From: Bacteroidales bacterium
GTDB lineage: Bacteria > Bacteroidota > Bacteroidia > Bacteroidales > F082
Assembly: GCA_017428285.1 (NCBI GenBank)
Contig: JAFRRE010000015.1
Coordinates: forward strand, 1-64,000
Length of the DNA: 64,000 nt
Reading direction: 5' to 3'
The position numbers were made by a program, and so were the translations under genes. This document shows positions 1 to 9,500 of this stretch, piece by piece. The number at the start of each line of letters is the position of its first letter. The stretch's first letter is position 1. The notes below the pieces were generated by a model. It was given only the letters and a program-made list of their open reading frames with translations, had not been told where the DNA came from and made no database searches.

Positions 1-1138
1 TCTTATATAGTTCGCTTAGATTTGAGATTTTCGCATCGGATTCATACTCCATGGGCTTGTTTGCAGCTAAAAAGTGTACGTAATAGTCCGATTTCTCTTT
101 TTCTTCAAGGCTATCGTAAAGAATACGCAAATACTCAGCTGTTTGTATTTGTGAAACTGCATCATCCTTATTAAAAAAAACTGGTTCCAAAAAAAGACGT
201 GCAGAGTCAAATTGTCTTTCTTCAAAATAAATATCACCAATAAGCATATAACGCGTCAGCCTTTCGTCGTCATCAGCAGCCAAAACGACCATCTGCTTCA
301 AGCGTGTTAGGGATGCTTCGGTTTGATGTGTCATTTGATAGGACAATAAGGCTTTTGATGATACAATGTCTCTATAGTATAGATTTGTCGAGTCGGGTAT
401 GTTTACCAAAGCTTGCGTATAATTATAGTCTGCACTATCCTTGTCGCCTTTCGCATCATACTGTTTGCCTATGCGGTATAAGGCATTGGAGACGCTATAC
501 AATGAAATGGGTGAGATAACGGAATAATCATAGGAATGCCTGTAGCAATCCAAAGCGGGTTCCATCATATACTGATCTTCAAACATTTCCCCAAGTCGAT
601 TGTAGGTATAGGTCATGAACTTCGCCTTTTTTCCCACCAGGTCTTTTTCCTGGAAACGGCTTTCCATCAGTTCCAAGGCTTTCAGATATTCCGCACAAGC
701 CTGCACAATGCTGTCTTTTTCGTAATAGCCTACGCCGTTGATGTAGTGGGCGCGGGCGGCGAGGAAGGCACAACGTTTAAAGGACGGCCCTTCGACTGGC
801 TCAGGGACCTGCATAATACTGTCAAAATAAGCCACCGCCTGTTGCAAAGCGGGGCGGTTAGTTTGCTCACAGTCGTTTTTATAAAGCAACTCCGAAATCA
901 GCAACTGGCAATAGTGCCCGTCAAAAGTATCAAGTTCTTCCGCCTCAGGACTAACGACGAACTCCTGCAGCAGCACAAAAGCGCTGTCAGCCCGCCACCA
1001 CATCAGCGAGTCAATCTCGGCCAATGCCGCATGGGCAATACTTCCATGCCCTTCTATTTGTCGTGCATCCTGTCTTCCACAATAGGGGAAAAGCAGCAGC
1101 ACCAATAATATTCCTATGACATTCAAGCACTTGTTCAT
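1..1138 (-). CDS. TPR-type lipoprotein, C-terminus beyond window edge
   Basis: Partial gene: the minus-strand frame is open from an ATG at 1138 to the left edge (379 codons). The N-terminus is a hydrophobic signal ending in FPYC-GRQ, a relaxed lipobox, so an inner- or outer-membrane lipoprotein is likely. The body is helical with repeated patterns of the type ALEL..RF..KDLV and AADDDERLTRYMLIGDIYFEERQFDSARLF, as in tetratricopeptide repeats. It resembles in layout the TPR-TM-coiled-coil protein at 34207-36003, so a membrane sensor role is possible, but its C-terminal part is not in the window. It lies 74 bp after susD on the same strand. Residues VPEPVEGP are encoded by a copy of a dispersed repeat (786-810) inserted in frame. 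Confidence 0.75.
   Translation of the reverse strand, partial: MNKCLNVIGILLVLLLFPYCGRQDARQIEGHGSIAHAALAEIDSLMWWRADSAFVLLQEFVVSPEAEELDTFDGHYCQLLISELLYKNDCEQTNRPALQQAVAYFDSIMQVPEPVEGPSFKRCAFLAARAHYINGVGYYEKDSIVQACAEYLKALELMESRFQEKDLVGKKAKFMTYTYNRLGEMFEDQYMMEPALDCYRHSYDYSVISPISLYSVSNALYRIGKQYDAKGDKDSADYNYTQALVNIPDSTNLYYRDIVSSKALLSYQMTHQTEASLTRLKQMVVLAADDDERLTRYMLIGDIYFEERQFDSARLFLEPVFFNKDDAVSQIQTAEYLRILYDSLEEKEKSDYYVHFLAANKPMEYESDAKISNLSELYK
786..810. repeat. dispersed CCCTGAGC-n-GTCGAAGGG repeat, in frame inside TPR gene
   Basis: One copy of an imperfectly palindromic ~24-bp repeat (GGCCCTTCGACTGGCTCAGG on the plus strand, then GACC). Other copies in this window are at 27809-27882, 37440-37518, 38129-38191 and 45878-45927. 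Here it adds VPEPVEGP to the protein without breaking the frame. Confidence 0.8.
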
Positions 1139-1166
1139 GTTACTCACTTACGTGACACTTCGCAAT

Positions 1167-1201
1167 GAAACCACCCCAGAGCTGAAGTCCGGGGTGGTTT
1201 C
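1167..1201. terminator. GC-rich hairpin between susD and TPR gene
   Basis: An 11-bp perfect stem (GAAACCACCCC / GGGGTGGTTTC) with a 13-nt loop begins 12 bp after the susD stop. A T-run follows only on the plus strand. For the minus-strand genes it is therefore a stem-loop without a clean U-tract: a partial terminator or an mRNA 3' end stabiliser. Confidence 0.5.
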
Positions 1202-1212
1202 TTTTTCAATCG

Positions 1213-2898
1213 TTATTCGTTCCACCACACCTTGGTCTGCCTCGTGTCGCCATGCGACATGCGGGCCAATTCTTTGGTGTAGTTCTCATAGTTGTATTCG
1301 ATTTCCTTCTGGGGATATTCCATGCGGAACGAAGTCAGCTTGGCGTGGTCGGTGGTGGTCGGCGTCGCCATGGTGCGGCGTGCCAAGGCCCAGGCTTCCC
1401 AAGGCTGACGGAAGAGGTTGAGCCAACGCTGTTGATAGATGAGCTCCAAATAAGCCTCGTTAGAATAATCGAAGTCGAAGTTCATATACACGGCATTGTT
1501 CATCACGTTAGAAGCCATATTGTTACAGTACGACCAAATATCCAGATTCCCAATAAAGCTGGTATATTCTGGATAGAAAAAGGTCCAACGGCTAGTGTTT
1601 TGTGGCATGTGTGCCCAAAAGAGACAAGACTGGTAGATGCCTTGGAAGAGCATCTGGTCAATGTCCATGCTCGAGAGGGTGATGCCGCCGATGCCGCGCG
1701 CACCAATCTCAGCCTTCATGAAAAGCACATCGGCGTATGTGACTAAAATCTGCGGTACATATTTCTCATCACGGGTGAGATAGTAGTTGAAGGGCGAAAA
1801 GAGACACGAAGGGCCTTTGAAGGTATAGTTGCCGTCGCGGCTTTGAGCGTAGGGGGAACCACCTTCGGTGGGCGTCTCGAGAGTACGAATCTGCGGGTAA
1901 GGCCGCCAGGCACCATCGGGGAAGCTGTCGTTTTTGTGGCTCGTGTCGAAGAAGAGGTAGGTACGGTAGTCGAAGATGCCGCTGCCGTCCATGTCATCGG
2001 TCGAAGAGAGACAGCTCCAGATGGTCTCGCCCATGCGCAGATGCTTATGTTCGCGGAACGACCAGTTGTTGTCCCAACTCGTACCCAACACACTGGGCCA
2101 TAAGCAGATGCCTCCACCCAAAGGCGAACCACCTGATGAACTCATCTTTGAATACATGAAATTGTACGCCTCCACCAACAAAGGCGTGGCGTAGTCGGGA
2201 TCCTTGTCGTACATACGCAGACCGTGACGCAAAATGAGCGAGTTGGCAAATTCGGCCCAAAGCGTGTAGTCGTTGTTGAGCAGCACTTCGTAGGGCAGCT
2301 TGTAATACTCGTTGCCGCTAGCGGTGGTGACGGAGTCAGCATGCAAGAGGTCACGCGACCAAACCAGCTCTTCCAAAAGCGATTTGTAGATGCTCTCCTG
2401 GGTGTCCCATTCAGGTTTCATTGTTGCCTGTGAAGAGGCATTTTCCCAGATTCGCCCAGCTTGAGTATAAGGCATGTCACCGAAGATATCCGTGACTTTA
2501 AAAGTCTGGTAAGCTTTCAGTATGCTGAGTTGGGCGCGTGCTTTGTCACATACGGCACTGTCGGCCTGCTCCTCGCAGTAGCTGTCGAAACGTCTCTCAA
2601 GCTCACGGATATTGGACAGCATAAGGTAGTAGTCCGACCATACGTTTGAGGTTCCAATCTGGGAGTTGCCCCAAGCCTCAGAAGTCAGGGCACCGAGTTC
2701 TGTTTCGGGATACCAAATCTCGTTTTGCAGGTAGAACTGCTCGTTCATGCTCTGCTGCAAGGAACTGACCACGCCATTAAACAAGGCCTCGACGGTCGTC
2801 CCTGTTGGCGAGAACGGATTTTGGTTCATCTCTTCGAAGTTCTTTGTACATGATGCCAAGGCAAATACTGCACAAACTATAAATAAGCTTCTTTTCAT
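1213..2898 (-). CDS. SusD/RagB-family surface lipoprotein
   Basis: 561 residues. The signal peptide ends in a lipobox LAS-C17, so it is an outer-membrane lipoprotein, probably surface exposed. The N-terminal pattern CTKNFEEMNQNPFSPTG and the helical TPR-like body match the SusD-like nutrient-binding family, which caps a SusC barrel and captures ligand. It follows its SusC partner (3019-6345) on the same strand with a 120-bp spacer that contains tandem GTCTCGCA-type repeats. No glycoside hydrolase, sulfatase or peptidase lies nearby, so the ligand (glycan, peptide or other) cannot be inferred. Confidence 0.9.
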   Translation of the reverse strand: MKRSLFIVCAVFALASCTKNFEEMNQNPFSPTGTTVEALFNGVVSSLQQSMNEQFYLQNEIWYPETELGALTSEAWGNSQIGTSNVWSDYYLMLSNIRELERRFDSYCEEQADSAVCDKARAQLSILKAYQTFKVTDIFGDMPYTQAGRIWENASSQATMKPEWDTQESIYKSLLEELVWSRDLLHADSVTTASGNEYYKLPYEVLLNNDYTLWAEFANSLILRHGLRMYDKDPDYATPLLVEAYNFMYSKMSSSGGSPLGGGICLWPSVLGTSWDNNWSFREHKHLRMGETIWSCLSSTDDMDGSGIFDYRTYLFFDTSHKNDSFPDGAWRPYPQIRTLETPTEGGSPYAQSRDGNYTFKGPSCLFSPFNYYLTRDEKYVPQILVTYADVLFMKAEIGARGIGGITLSSMDIDQMLFQGIYQSCLFWAHMPQNTSRWTFFYPEYTSFIGNLDIWSYCNNMASNVMNNAVYMNFDFDYSNEAYLELIYQQRWLNLFRQPWEAWALARRTMATPTTTDHAKLTSFRMEYPQKEIEYNYENYTKELARMSHGDTRQTKVWWNE

Positions 2899-2917
2899 GG
2901 TGATTCTATTCTTTTTG

Positions 2918-2990
2918 ACGCGAGACTTCGGGACACGGGACTTCGGGACATTGTCCGTCTCGCAGTCTCGTAGTCTCGCAGTCTCGTGTC
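2918..2990. repeat. short tandem/inverted CGAGAC repeat cluster
   Basis: Four tandem 8-mers (GTCTCGCA, GTCTCGTA, GTCTCGCA, GTCTCGTG at 2957-2988) are preceded by inverted GCGAGACTTCGGGAC units at 2920-2951. Related GCGAGAC units recur at 43490-43520. The cluster sits between susC and susD and may form structure in their shared transcript. Confidence 0.7.
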
Positions 2991-3018
2991 ATATTGTTTT
3001 GCATTGTTTTGTGATTAA

Positions 3019-6000
3019 TTACAAACTGACTTTAAGGTTTATCATAAACGAACGTGAACCAGGATAAGAGGCATACTCGAGGCCTTGGGCGTTGCCTGAG
3101 CCTTGGGTGCCTTCGGGGTTGATATTGTCAGGTAAGGTCTTGTAGAAATAGAACAGGTCACGACCCACGAGGGAGATGGAAGCCTGCTTGAAGAAGTTCT
3201 GCTTATCAAGCCACTTGCGGGGGAAGTCGTAGGTTAACGAAAGTTCACGCATCTTGATCCAAGTGTTGTTCACGATGCCCGGGGTGCTGAGGATGTTGCC
3301 CCAACCACCGAAGTTAGGCATGTATTTGTAGAGGTAATGCACCACATGGTCGTTCTCAACGGCCTCGCCCGTCTCGGTGTTGATGCAATAACCCGGTAAA
3401 ATGATGCCATAGTTGCCGAGCAGCTCACCGTTTTCTTCATAGGGCAAACCGTTGCCTTCGCGTTCATAAAGGGTTTCGGGGCTTTGGCCGGTCTGCATAC
3501 CCACCACATAGGAGGCGCAATAGATCTGACCTCCCAGCTTGGCATCGACCAAAGCATAGAGCGACCAGTTCTTATAGGAAGCCCTCATGTTGATACCGCC
3601 CGTCACCAAAGGTGCGCAGTTGCCAACCGGTACGCGGTTGTCGGTCTTCAGATAAGTGGTACCCGTCTCATTGAGTAAAGGCATGGGTTTGCCATTGGCA
3701 TCGTAGAATGGTCCCACGACGGAGCCATCGGGCATGGTGTATTCGTACACATAGTCCCATCCGTAGATGGTGCCGTACTCCTCCCCTTCTTCCACAGCGA
3801 TAGCAGGGCCATTGGAGCCCCAAATCTCGGAAAGCAGGTACATATCGGAGCCTGCCAGGTCGACAATGCGGTTCTTGTTGCGGGCGAGGTTCATGCCCAC
3901 CTGAACGCCATAATCCTTGCCTTGGGCAATGTCGTAAGTCAAAATGGCCTCAATACCCTTGTTGGTCACCACACCTGTGTTAATGGTCACGTTGTTGGCA
4001 CCCGATGAGGGAGCAAGCGGCGAGGAAAGGATCTGGTCCCAAGAATAGATGTCGTAATAAGTGAAGTCCATATTGAACCTCGCACCCAATCCGAGATCGA
4101 AGCCTAACTCATAGGCGCGTTGACGTTGGGGCTTCAACTCCAAAGGCGGCACAACGGTAGGCAAGGCGGCCGACAGCTGATGACCAAAAGAGCCCGTACT
4201 GTAGGTATAAGTTAGCTGGTACGGATCGGTGTCGCTGGCGGTCTGTGCCCACGAACCGCGTAACTTGAGGTAATTCACCGGACCCCAGTTCCAGTTCTTG
4301 AAAGCCGAGGTCGGGATAAAACTCAAGGTGGCAGAGGGATAGAAATAGCTGTTGTTGGTGATGGGCAAGGTCGACGACCAGTCGTTACGACCTGTAACAT
4401 CCAAGAACAACCAATCGCTGTAGCTCATGTTGAAGAAGGCATAAACCGAGTTGACTTGCTTCTCCCACCGTGACTCACCAAAAGTGCGTTCCGTGGCGTT
4501 GGAGTAGTTGCTTATGGCGTACAGATTGGCATAAGCCCATTTACCCGAAGTGCCATTGAGGCCATCGCGGTAACCATAATACTGTTCGCCACCCATCGAG
4601 AAGCGCACATTGAACTTCGAACCGAAGATCTTGTCCTTGTATGCCGTGAGCAGGAAGTCCATGTCTCGGGTCACTGAATTCGACTTACTCTTTGAGTAAT
4701 AGCCGCCCGCCATGCCATCGAGGGTGGTGGGCTTATGCTTGGTAGTGTAGTCGTCGGCAGTCCAGTCCAAAGCTACCTTGGCGCTGGCACTCAACCAAGG
4801 CGTGATGTCGTACATCAGACGGACTGAGCCGTACATCTTGTCGCGGTCGAGAGTAGTATTGTTGTTGTAGAACGTCCAAAACGTACTGTTGTAGATGTAC
4901 ATATAAGGATAACCGTCAAATTGGTTCATTGTGCCGTCCTCGTTCTCGTAAGATGTGACCTCAAGGCCTTTCCAGCTACGAGGCCAGCTGTAAAGCAAAC
5001 CTTTGTTGAAGTTGCTGTTTGACTCACCGATTTCAGGCGAGTTGAGGCGGAAGTAATCTAAATAGTTAAACGAAACATCGACCTTGATTTTCTCTGATAC
5101 ATTAATCAAGGTACCTACATTGACTGTGGTCTGCTTCAGGTTGCAGTTGTCGATGATGGCGTCGGTGCGTGAGTCGGTGAAAGAGACGCGGACGCTACCG
5201 AAGTCACCGGCATTTTGGAAGGCCACATTGTGGTTCATCGTGTGACCGTTCTTGAAGAGCATCTTCAGGTTGTCGGGCTGGGGGTCGTACTTCCGCACCT
5301 CGCCATCCCACCAAAGAACGCTCTCGCCGTTCATCGCAGGGCCCCAGCTTTGGGCGCCGCCGTAGTAGCCGAAGGTGGTGTTGGTAGGCTCGCCGGCAGG
5401 ACCATTGTCGACGCTATAAATGCCTGGATATTCATAGACTTGGTTACCATCCTCATCCGTCATTCCCTCAATGGGTTTCAAAGTGGGCGTGCTAAAAGTG
5501 ATGGGGCCACCAGCGCCATATTTGTTTTGCACATCGCGATAGAGATAAGGCGTAGTAATCTTGAAGCCAGCCGAATAGCTGATGCCAAGGCCACGTTGTT
5601 TCGAACCTTTCTTGGTGGTAATGAGTACCACACCGTTACCGCCACGCGAACCATAAAGAGCCGCTGCCGTAGGGCCTTTCAGGATGTCGAGGCTCTCAAT
5701 GTCTTCTTGGTTGATGTTATTAAGGGCAGTACCCCAGTCGCGGCCACCGCTCCAATCGGTGACACCACCTTCGTTGGTCATCGGCACACCGTCTACCACG
5801 ATGAGGGGTTGGTTGTCACCAAAGATGCTGTTGTTACCACGGATGGTGATACGTGATGAGCCACCATCGACACCGTTTGGGTTGATGATTTGCACACCCG
5901 CCGAACGGCCACTCAAAGCACTGATGACGCTTCCCGAACCAGATTTGGCAATGAGTTCGCCGCCGATTTCCTCGGTGGCATAACCCAATTCACGTTTCTG

Positions 6001-6345
6001 ACGCTTGATGCCGAGTGCGGTAACCACCACATCATCAAGCGTTTGTGAGTCTACCTCAAGGGTGACATTGATTTTGTTCTTGCCTTTGATGGCCACTTCT
6101 TTAGTCTTGTAACCTACAAAGCTGAACACCAGCACATCTTTGCTGTCGGCATTCAAGCTGTAGTTGCCATCCATGTCGGTCACAGTGCCGTTAGACGAGT
6201 TCTTCACCTGAATGGTGACGCCTGGCAAACCGTAGCCATCATCGCTTGACACAACCTTACCGCTCACCGTAATGCTTTGTGCAAGGGCGGCAAAAGGTGA
6301 AATCATCAGAGCGAGAAAAAGTAAAAGTAGAGTTTTTCTTTTCAT
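3019..6345 (-). CDS. SusC/RagA-family TonB-dependent outer-membrane transporter
   Basis: 1108 residues, usual for the family. The signal peptide ends ALAQ (about residue 23). A carboxypeptidase-regulatory-like domain follows (SGKVVSSDDGYGLPGVTIQV), then the TonB-box/plug region (LDDVVVTALGIKR, then SGSVISALSGRSAGVQI and NSIFGDNQPLIVVDGVPM) typical of SusC. The C-terminal barrel ends in SFMINLKVSL with a terminal hydrophobic residue. It imports, with SusD, a ligand too large for porins using TonB energy. It is the first gene of a susC-susD unit; no ECF sigma/anti-sigma pair is adjacent. A TAnnTTTG promoter lies 27-60 bp upstream. Confidence 0.95.
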   Translation of the reverse strand: MKRKTLLLLFLALMISPFAALAQSITVSGKVVSSDDGYGLPGVTIQVKNSSNGTVTDMDGNYSLNADSKDVLVFSFVGYKTKEVAIKGKNKINVTLEVDSQTLDDVVVTALGIKRQKRELGYATEEIGGELIAKSGSGSVISALSGRSAGVQIINPNGVDGGSSRITIRGNNSIFGDNQPLIVVDGVPMTNEGGVTDWSGGRDWGTALNNINQEDIESLDILKGPTAAALYGSRGGNGVVLITTKKGSKQRGLGISYSAGFKITTPYLYRDVQNKYGAGGPITFSTPTLKPIEGMTDEDGNQVYEYPGIYSVDNGPAGEPTNTTFGYYGGAQSWGPAMNGESVLWWDGEVRKYDPQPDNLKMLFKNGHTMNHNVAFQNAGDFGSVRVSFTDSRTDAIIDNCNLKQTTVNVGTLINVSEKIKVDVSFNYLDYFRLNSPEIGESNSNFNKGLLYSWPRSWKGLEVTSYENEDGTMNQFDGYPYMYIYNSTFWTFYNNNTTLDRDKMYGSVRLMYDITPWLSASAKVALDWTADDYTTKHKPTTLDGMAGGYYSKSKSNSVTRDMDFLLTAYKDKIFGSKFNVRFSMGGEQYYGYRDGLNGTSGKWAYANLYAISNYSNATERTFGESRWEKQVNSVYAFFNMSYSDWLFLDVTGRNDWSSTLPITNNSYFYPSATLSFIPTSAFKNWNWGPVNYLKLRGSWAQTASDTDPYQLTYTYSTGSFGHQLSAALPTVVPPLELKPQRQRAYELGFDLGLGARFNMDFTYYDIYSWDQILSSPLAPSSGANNVTINTGVVTNKGIEAILTYDIAQGKDYGVQVGMNLARNKNRIVDLAGSDMYLLSEIWGSNGPAIAVEEGEEYGTIYGWDYVYEYTMPDGSVVGPFYDANGKPMPLLNETGTTYLKTDNRVPVGNCAPLVTGGINMRASYKNWSLYALVDAKLGGQIYCASYVVGMQTGQSPETLYEREGNGLPYEENGELLGNYGIILPGYCINTETGEAVENDHVVHYLYKYMPNFGGWGNILSTPGIVNNTWIKMRELSLTYDFPRKWLDKQNFFKQASISLVGRDLFYFYKTLPDNINPEGTQGSGNAQGLEYASYPGSRSFMINLKVSL

Positions 6346-6346
6346 A

Positions 6347-6362
6347 TATTAAACGTTTAATA
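6347..6362. promoter_or_regulatory. 16-bp perfect palindrome at susC start
   Basis: TATTAAACGTTTAATA is a perfect palindrome whose edge is one base from the susC ATG. It covers the ribosome-loading region and lies downstream of the promoter, so it could be an operator or an RNA hairpin. Function is inferred only from position. Confidence 0.4.
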
Positions 6363-6371
6363 CTTTGGGGA

Positions 6372-6406
6372 CAAAAATAGAAATTATTCTTGTTGGTCTC
6401 GCAAAA
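6372..6406 (-). promoter_or_regulatory. Bacteroidota promoter of susC
   Basis: Minus-strand -7 element TATTTTTG (6372-6379), with TTTTG at 6402-6406 as the -33 element, spacer 22 bp. The distance to the ATG gives a leader of about 20 nt. Confidence 0.65.
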
Positions 6407-6432
6407 TAATGAAAATTAACCCTGATATACGT

Positions 6433-6503
6433 GTAGGGCTGCCATAATATGACAGCCCTACAATGGAATTATGTTGCGGCTGCCATGATATGACAGCCCT
6501 ACA
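6433..6503. repeat. TGTAGGGCTG...CAGCCCTACA inverted-repeat unit
   Basis: Two hairpins: TAGGGCTGCC/GACAGCCCTA at 6434-6460, and a second arm set ending GACAGCCCTACA at 6503. The same 32-bp unit, paired head to head, occurs at 57049-57122. Both copies lie just after the stop codon of a gene with a T9SS tail, so they may act as 3' end structures as well as being a dispersed repeat family. Confidence 0.75.
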
Positions 6504-6511
6504 GACCAGAA

Positions 6512-9500
6512 TTAATCAATTACCATCTTCTGCGTCTTGACCTTCTCGCCTTGGATAAGACGTAACACGTACACACCAGGTGTCATTCCGTTTGTAGAGA
6601 CGTTGCGCGCAACGTCTGTACTAACAATAACATGTCCCAACACATCCACAATTTGCAACACAGCATCATCCTCGGCACCCGTGACAATAATGTTCCCATT
6701 GTTGATAAAGGCAAAGGTCCCATTGTCGCCGTTTGCGTCCTCGCAGACGGAAAACACCAAGCGGAACCGCGAAGCATAGTCTGTTGATTTAGCCTCAAAG
6801 GTGTAATTCGGTTCAACGAGCAAATCCACATCCGCGCCGATGAGGTTGTCGATAAGATGCAGATAGTCAAATTCCATGTTGTCAGTGTTAACATTAATAG
6901 TGTAAGTACCGTCCTTAGCAGCCTTGAAATTAACAGGCTGCTCGTTGCCCTCACAAGGCACGATGGCGATTTCCTGATGGTTTTGTGTGGCGAACACCTT
7001 GGTACGCTGTTCTTTGAGTGACATTTTCTCCAAAGGCTCACCCTCCATCTTCACAATGAGGCGGTCGATGAGTTTGCCATGGTCCGAAAGTTCCACACGG
7101 ATGGATCCGCTTCCATTTGCCTTTATGCCGCGACCCGGATTGAAGGTGACAGAAGCCCCTTCGCCTGTGGCCTTCACGAAGAAGCCTTCGGCGGGTTGCA
7201 ATGGATTATCCTCGTTGATTTCGCTTACGATAAGGTTATCGTGCGTTTCATTCAGCTGATAGCAGCCTTCGGCCACATTAGTGCTGCCGTAGGTCGTGAC
7301 ATTATGTACAAACGGATTGCCCACGAGATTGAAGCCTTTCAGTTGTCCTGCTGATTCGGTATAACTCAATGGAACGCTCACTGCGGCAGAACCGCTCTCA
7401 AGTTCACCGACGAATGAAAAAGAAGCATTGTTTGTTGCACTTTGGTCTGATGTTCCATAGAGCCTGAAAGCAAAGCCGACACCTTGTTCTGTTCCACCAT
7501 CTAAAGCATAATTCCATGAACCCTGCCAGTATTGTAATCCATTTCCTGTATTCTCCGTATTAGGAATGGCTACAGGAATACCCCAAGTCCCCCCAGTCAA
7601 TTTCCACACTAAATAATAGCAGCCAACTTCAAGTTCAATATTCAAGTTGTCTGCTGTAATTTTCATTATTGGTTTATTCGTGGCAAAAGTGTTGTCTGTT
7701 CTATAACAATTGGTCCAATTGGTGACTGTCAAAATATTAGAATCCATGTCGCCCCAAATAGGTTGTCCACCATTCATTGGATTGCCATCGTAGATTTGGG
7801 CATATAAACCAGTAAATGTAGAAATGGTGTCAGAATTTGTCTGGAAAGCATAAACTTCTATGCCATTTATAACTGTGGTAGTATTTATGATAAAGTCATC
7901 AGCTAACTTTTGTGTTGCATTAAAACCAGTTGTACCTTGCGAGCCTTGCAGAACCGAAGCATCGTGCCCGTCAATCAAGCCTCGATCTGTTACATAGACA
8001 GCTTGGTCGAACACACAGTTTTGAACGCCACTATTAGCATACAGATACCCCTTCCCCGCCTCCAACTGGTTGAAATTGTTTGCTGTATATTCTTGGTTCA
8101 TCCAGTAATGTGTAGGCTCGTCGTAATAATACAAGTCGTAATCATTGTTGAGCAAATTCATTACCGAAGCCACATAGCCTGTATCGACAAGCGGGAAAGA
8201 AATCAAGTTCCAACCGTCATTCGTCGCATCGTAGGCATCCACCGTTTTTCTCACCGTGGCCATGACACCTTCGCTGTGATGGACAACCTGTCCACCGTCT
8301 TCAATCACAAGACCGAATGGATTAGGCGAACCAAGCGTTTGGTCAACGGTGAGTATCGCGTTCGGCATCACGGTCACCACATGGTTACCATAATTATAGA
8401 TTGACCCGACATTGACATCCGTATCAATGATTACATCGGACTGAATATCAATGCCCATCGTGTCAGTAGGCACGCCTTCGGGTTCCCAATTGGCGGGGTC
8501 AGACCATACAATTGTACCACCGCCACCCGTAAAGCGTTTCATAGGTTCAAAATTGGCAACCATAACCTTGTCCTCGTCAATTGTGAACGCATAACTATGT
8601 ATTTGTGTGACCACTTCACCGTTGCATGTCCAGTTGAGGAAACGGCAGCCTCTGTTGGGTATGGCTCTCACAATGCATATCGTGGTGTTGCAATCGGGTT
8701 GTTGCACGATGACAGCCCTTCCCAAATGTTCAGGGTTGGCTTTCGCGACAAGAAAATACTCCGATTCTGTGTAATTAGTGAATTCCGACCAATACTCCGC
8801 TACTTCATAGTCCTCTTGGAAACCACATGGTACACCTACAGGAATTCCTCTATCAATGCCAAAGAAAGCATCTTCCCCTCCTACAATTGGCGGCACCTCA
8901 ATGTATGACCTGATAAACTGGAAACCTCGACAACCGTAAAATGCCCTATCATCAATGTTATTCACCGAACTGGGTATTTCCAGTTTGCCAATCAACCCCA
9001 TATTCGTAGTACTATTATAGAACGCCCCGTATCCTATAGTTTCCACTGCATCGCCCAGAACTAATTGACAATGTTGAGAATTATGATTGGCAAAAGCATA
9101 AATAGGTATTTGAGTGACATTATCTCCGATAACAATTTCATTCAAGGAAGTATTATTATAGAATACAAAATAATATTGGCCTTCTGCTTCGACATACCCC
9201 ATATTCTCACAATTAGAAGCATTAAAATGAATTGATGTAATGCTTCTACAATTGCTAAAAGACGCTGCACCAACAGAAGTCACAGAATTGGGAATTATAA
9301 GGTCACCTGTGAAGTTTCCATAATAGAACATATAATTCGGAATCCTTTGTACATTATTGCCTATCACAAGATTGCCACCACAACCATAAAATGGTTCATA
9401 AGAACTATTAGAAAGATCATTGCAATTTGTAGGATTATAATGCACAGTTGCGAATCCACTGCAATCTCGGAAAGCCTCTCTACCTATTGTAGTTACAGAA

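Noticed and set aside
1167..1201. Plus-strand intrinsic terminator
   Set aside because: Stem plus T-run is correct for the plus strand, but no plus-strand gene reads into it; it is kept only as a hairpin between minus-strand genes.
1213..6345. Polysaccharide utilisation locus with assignable glycan
   Set aside because: Only susC and susD are present; no carbohydrate-active enzyme or sensor next to them identifies a substrate.
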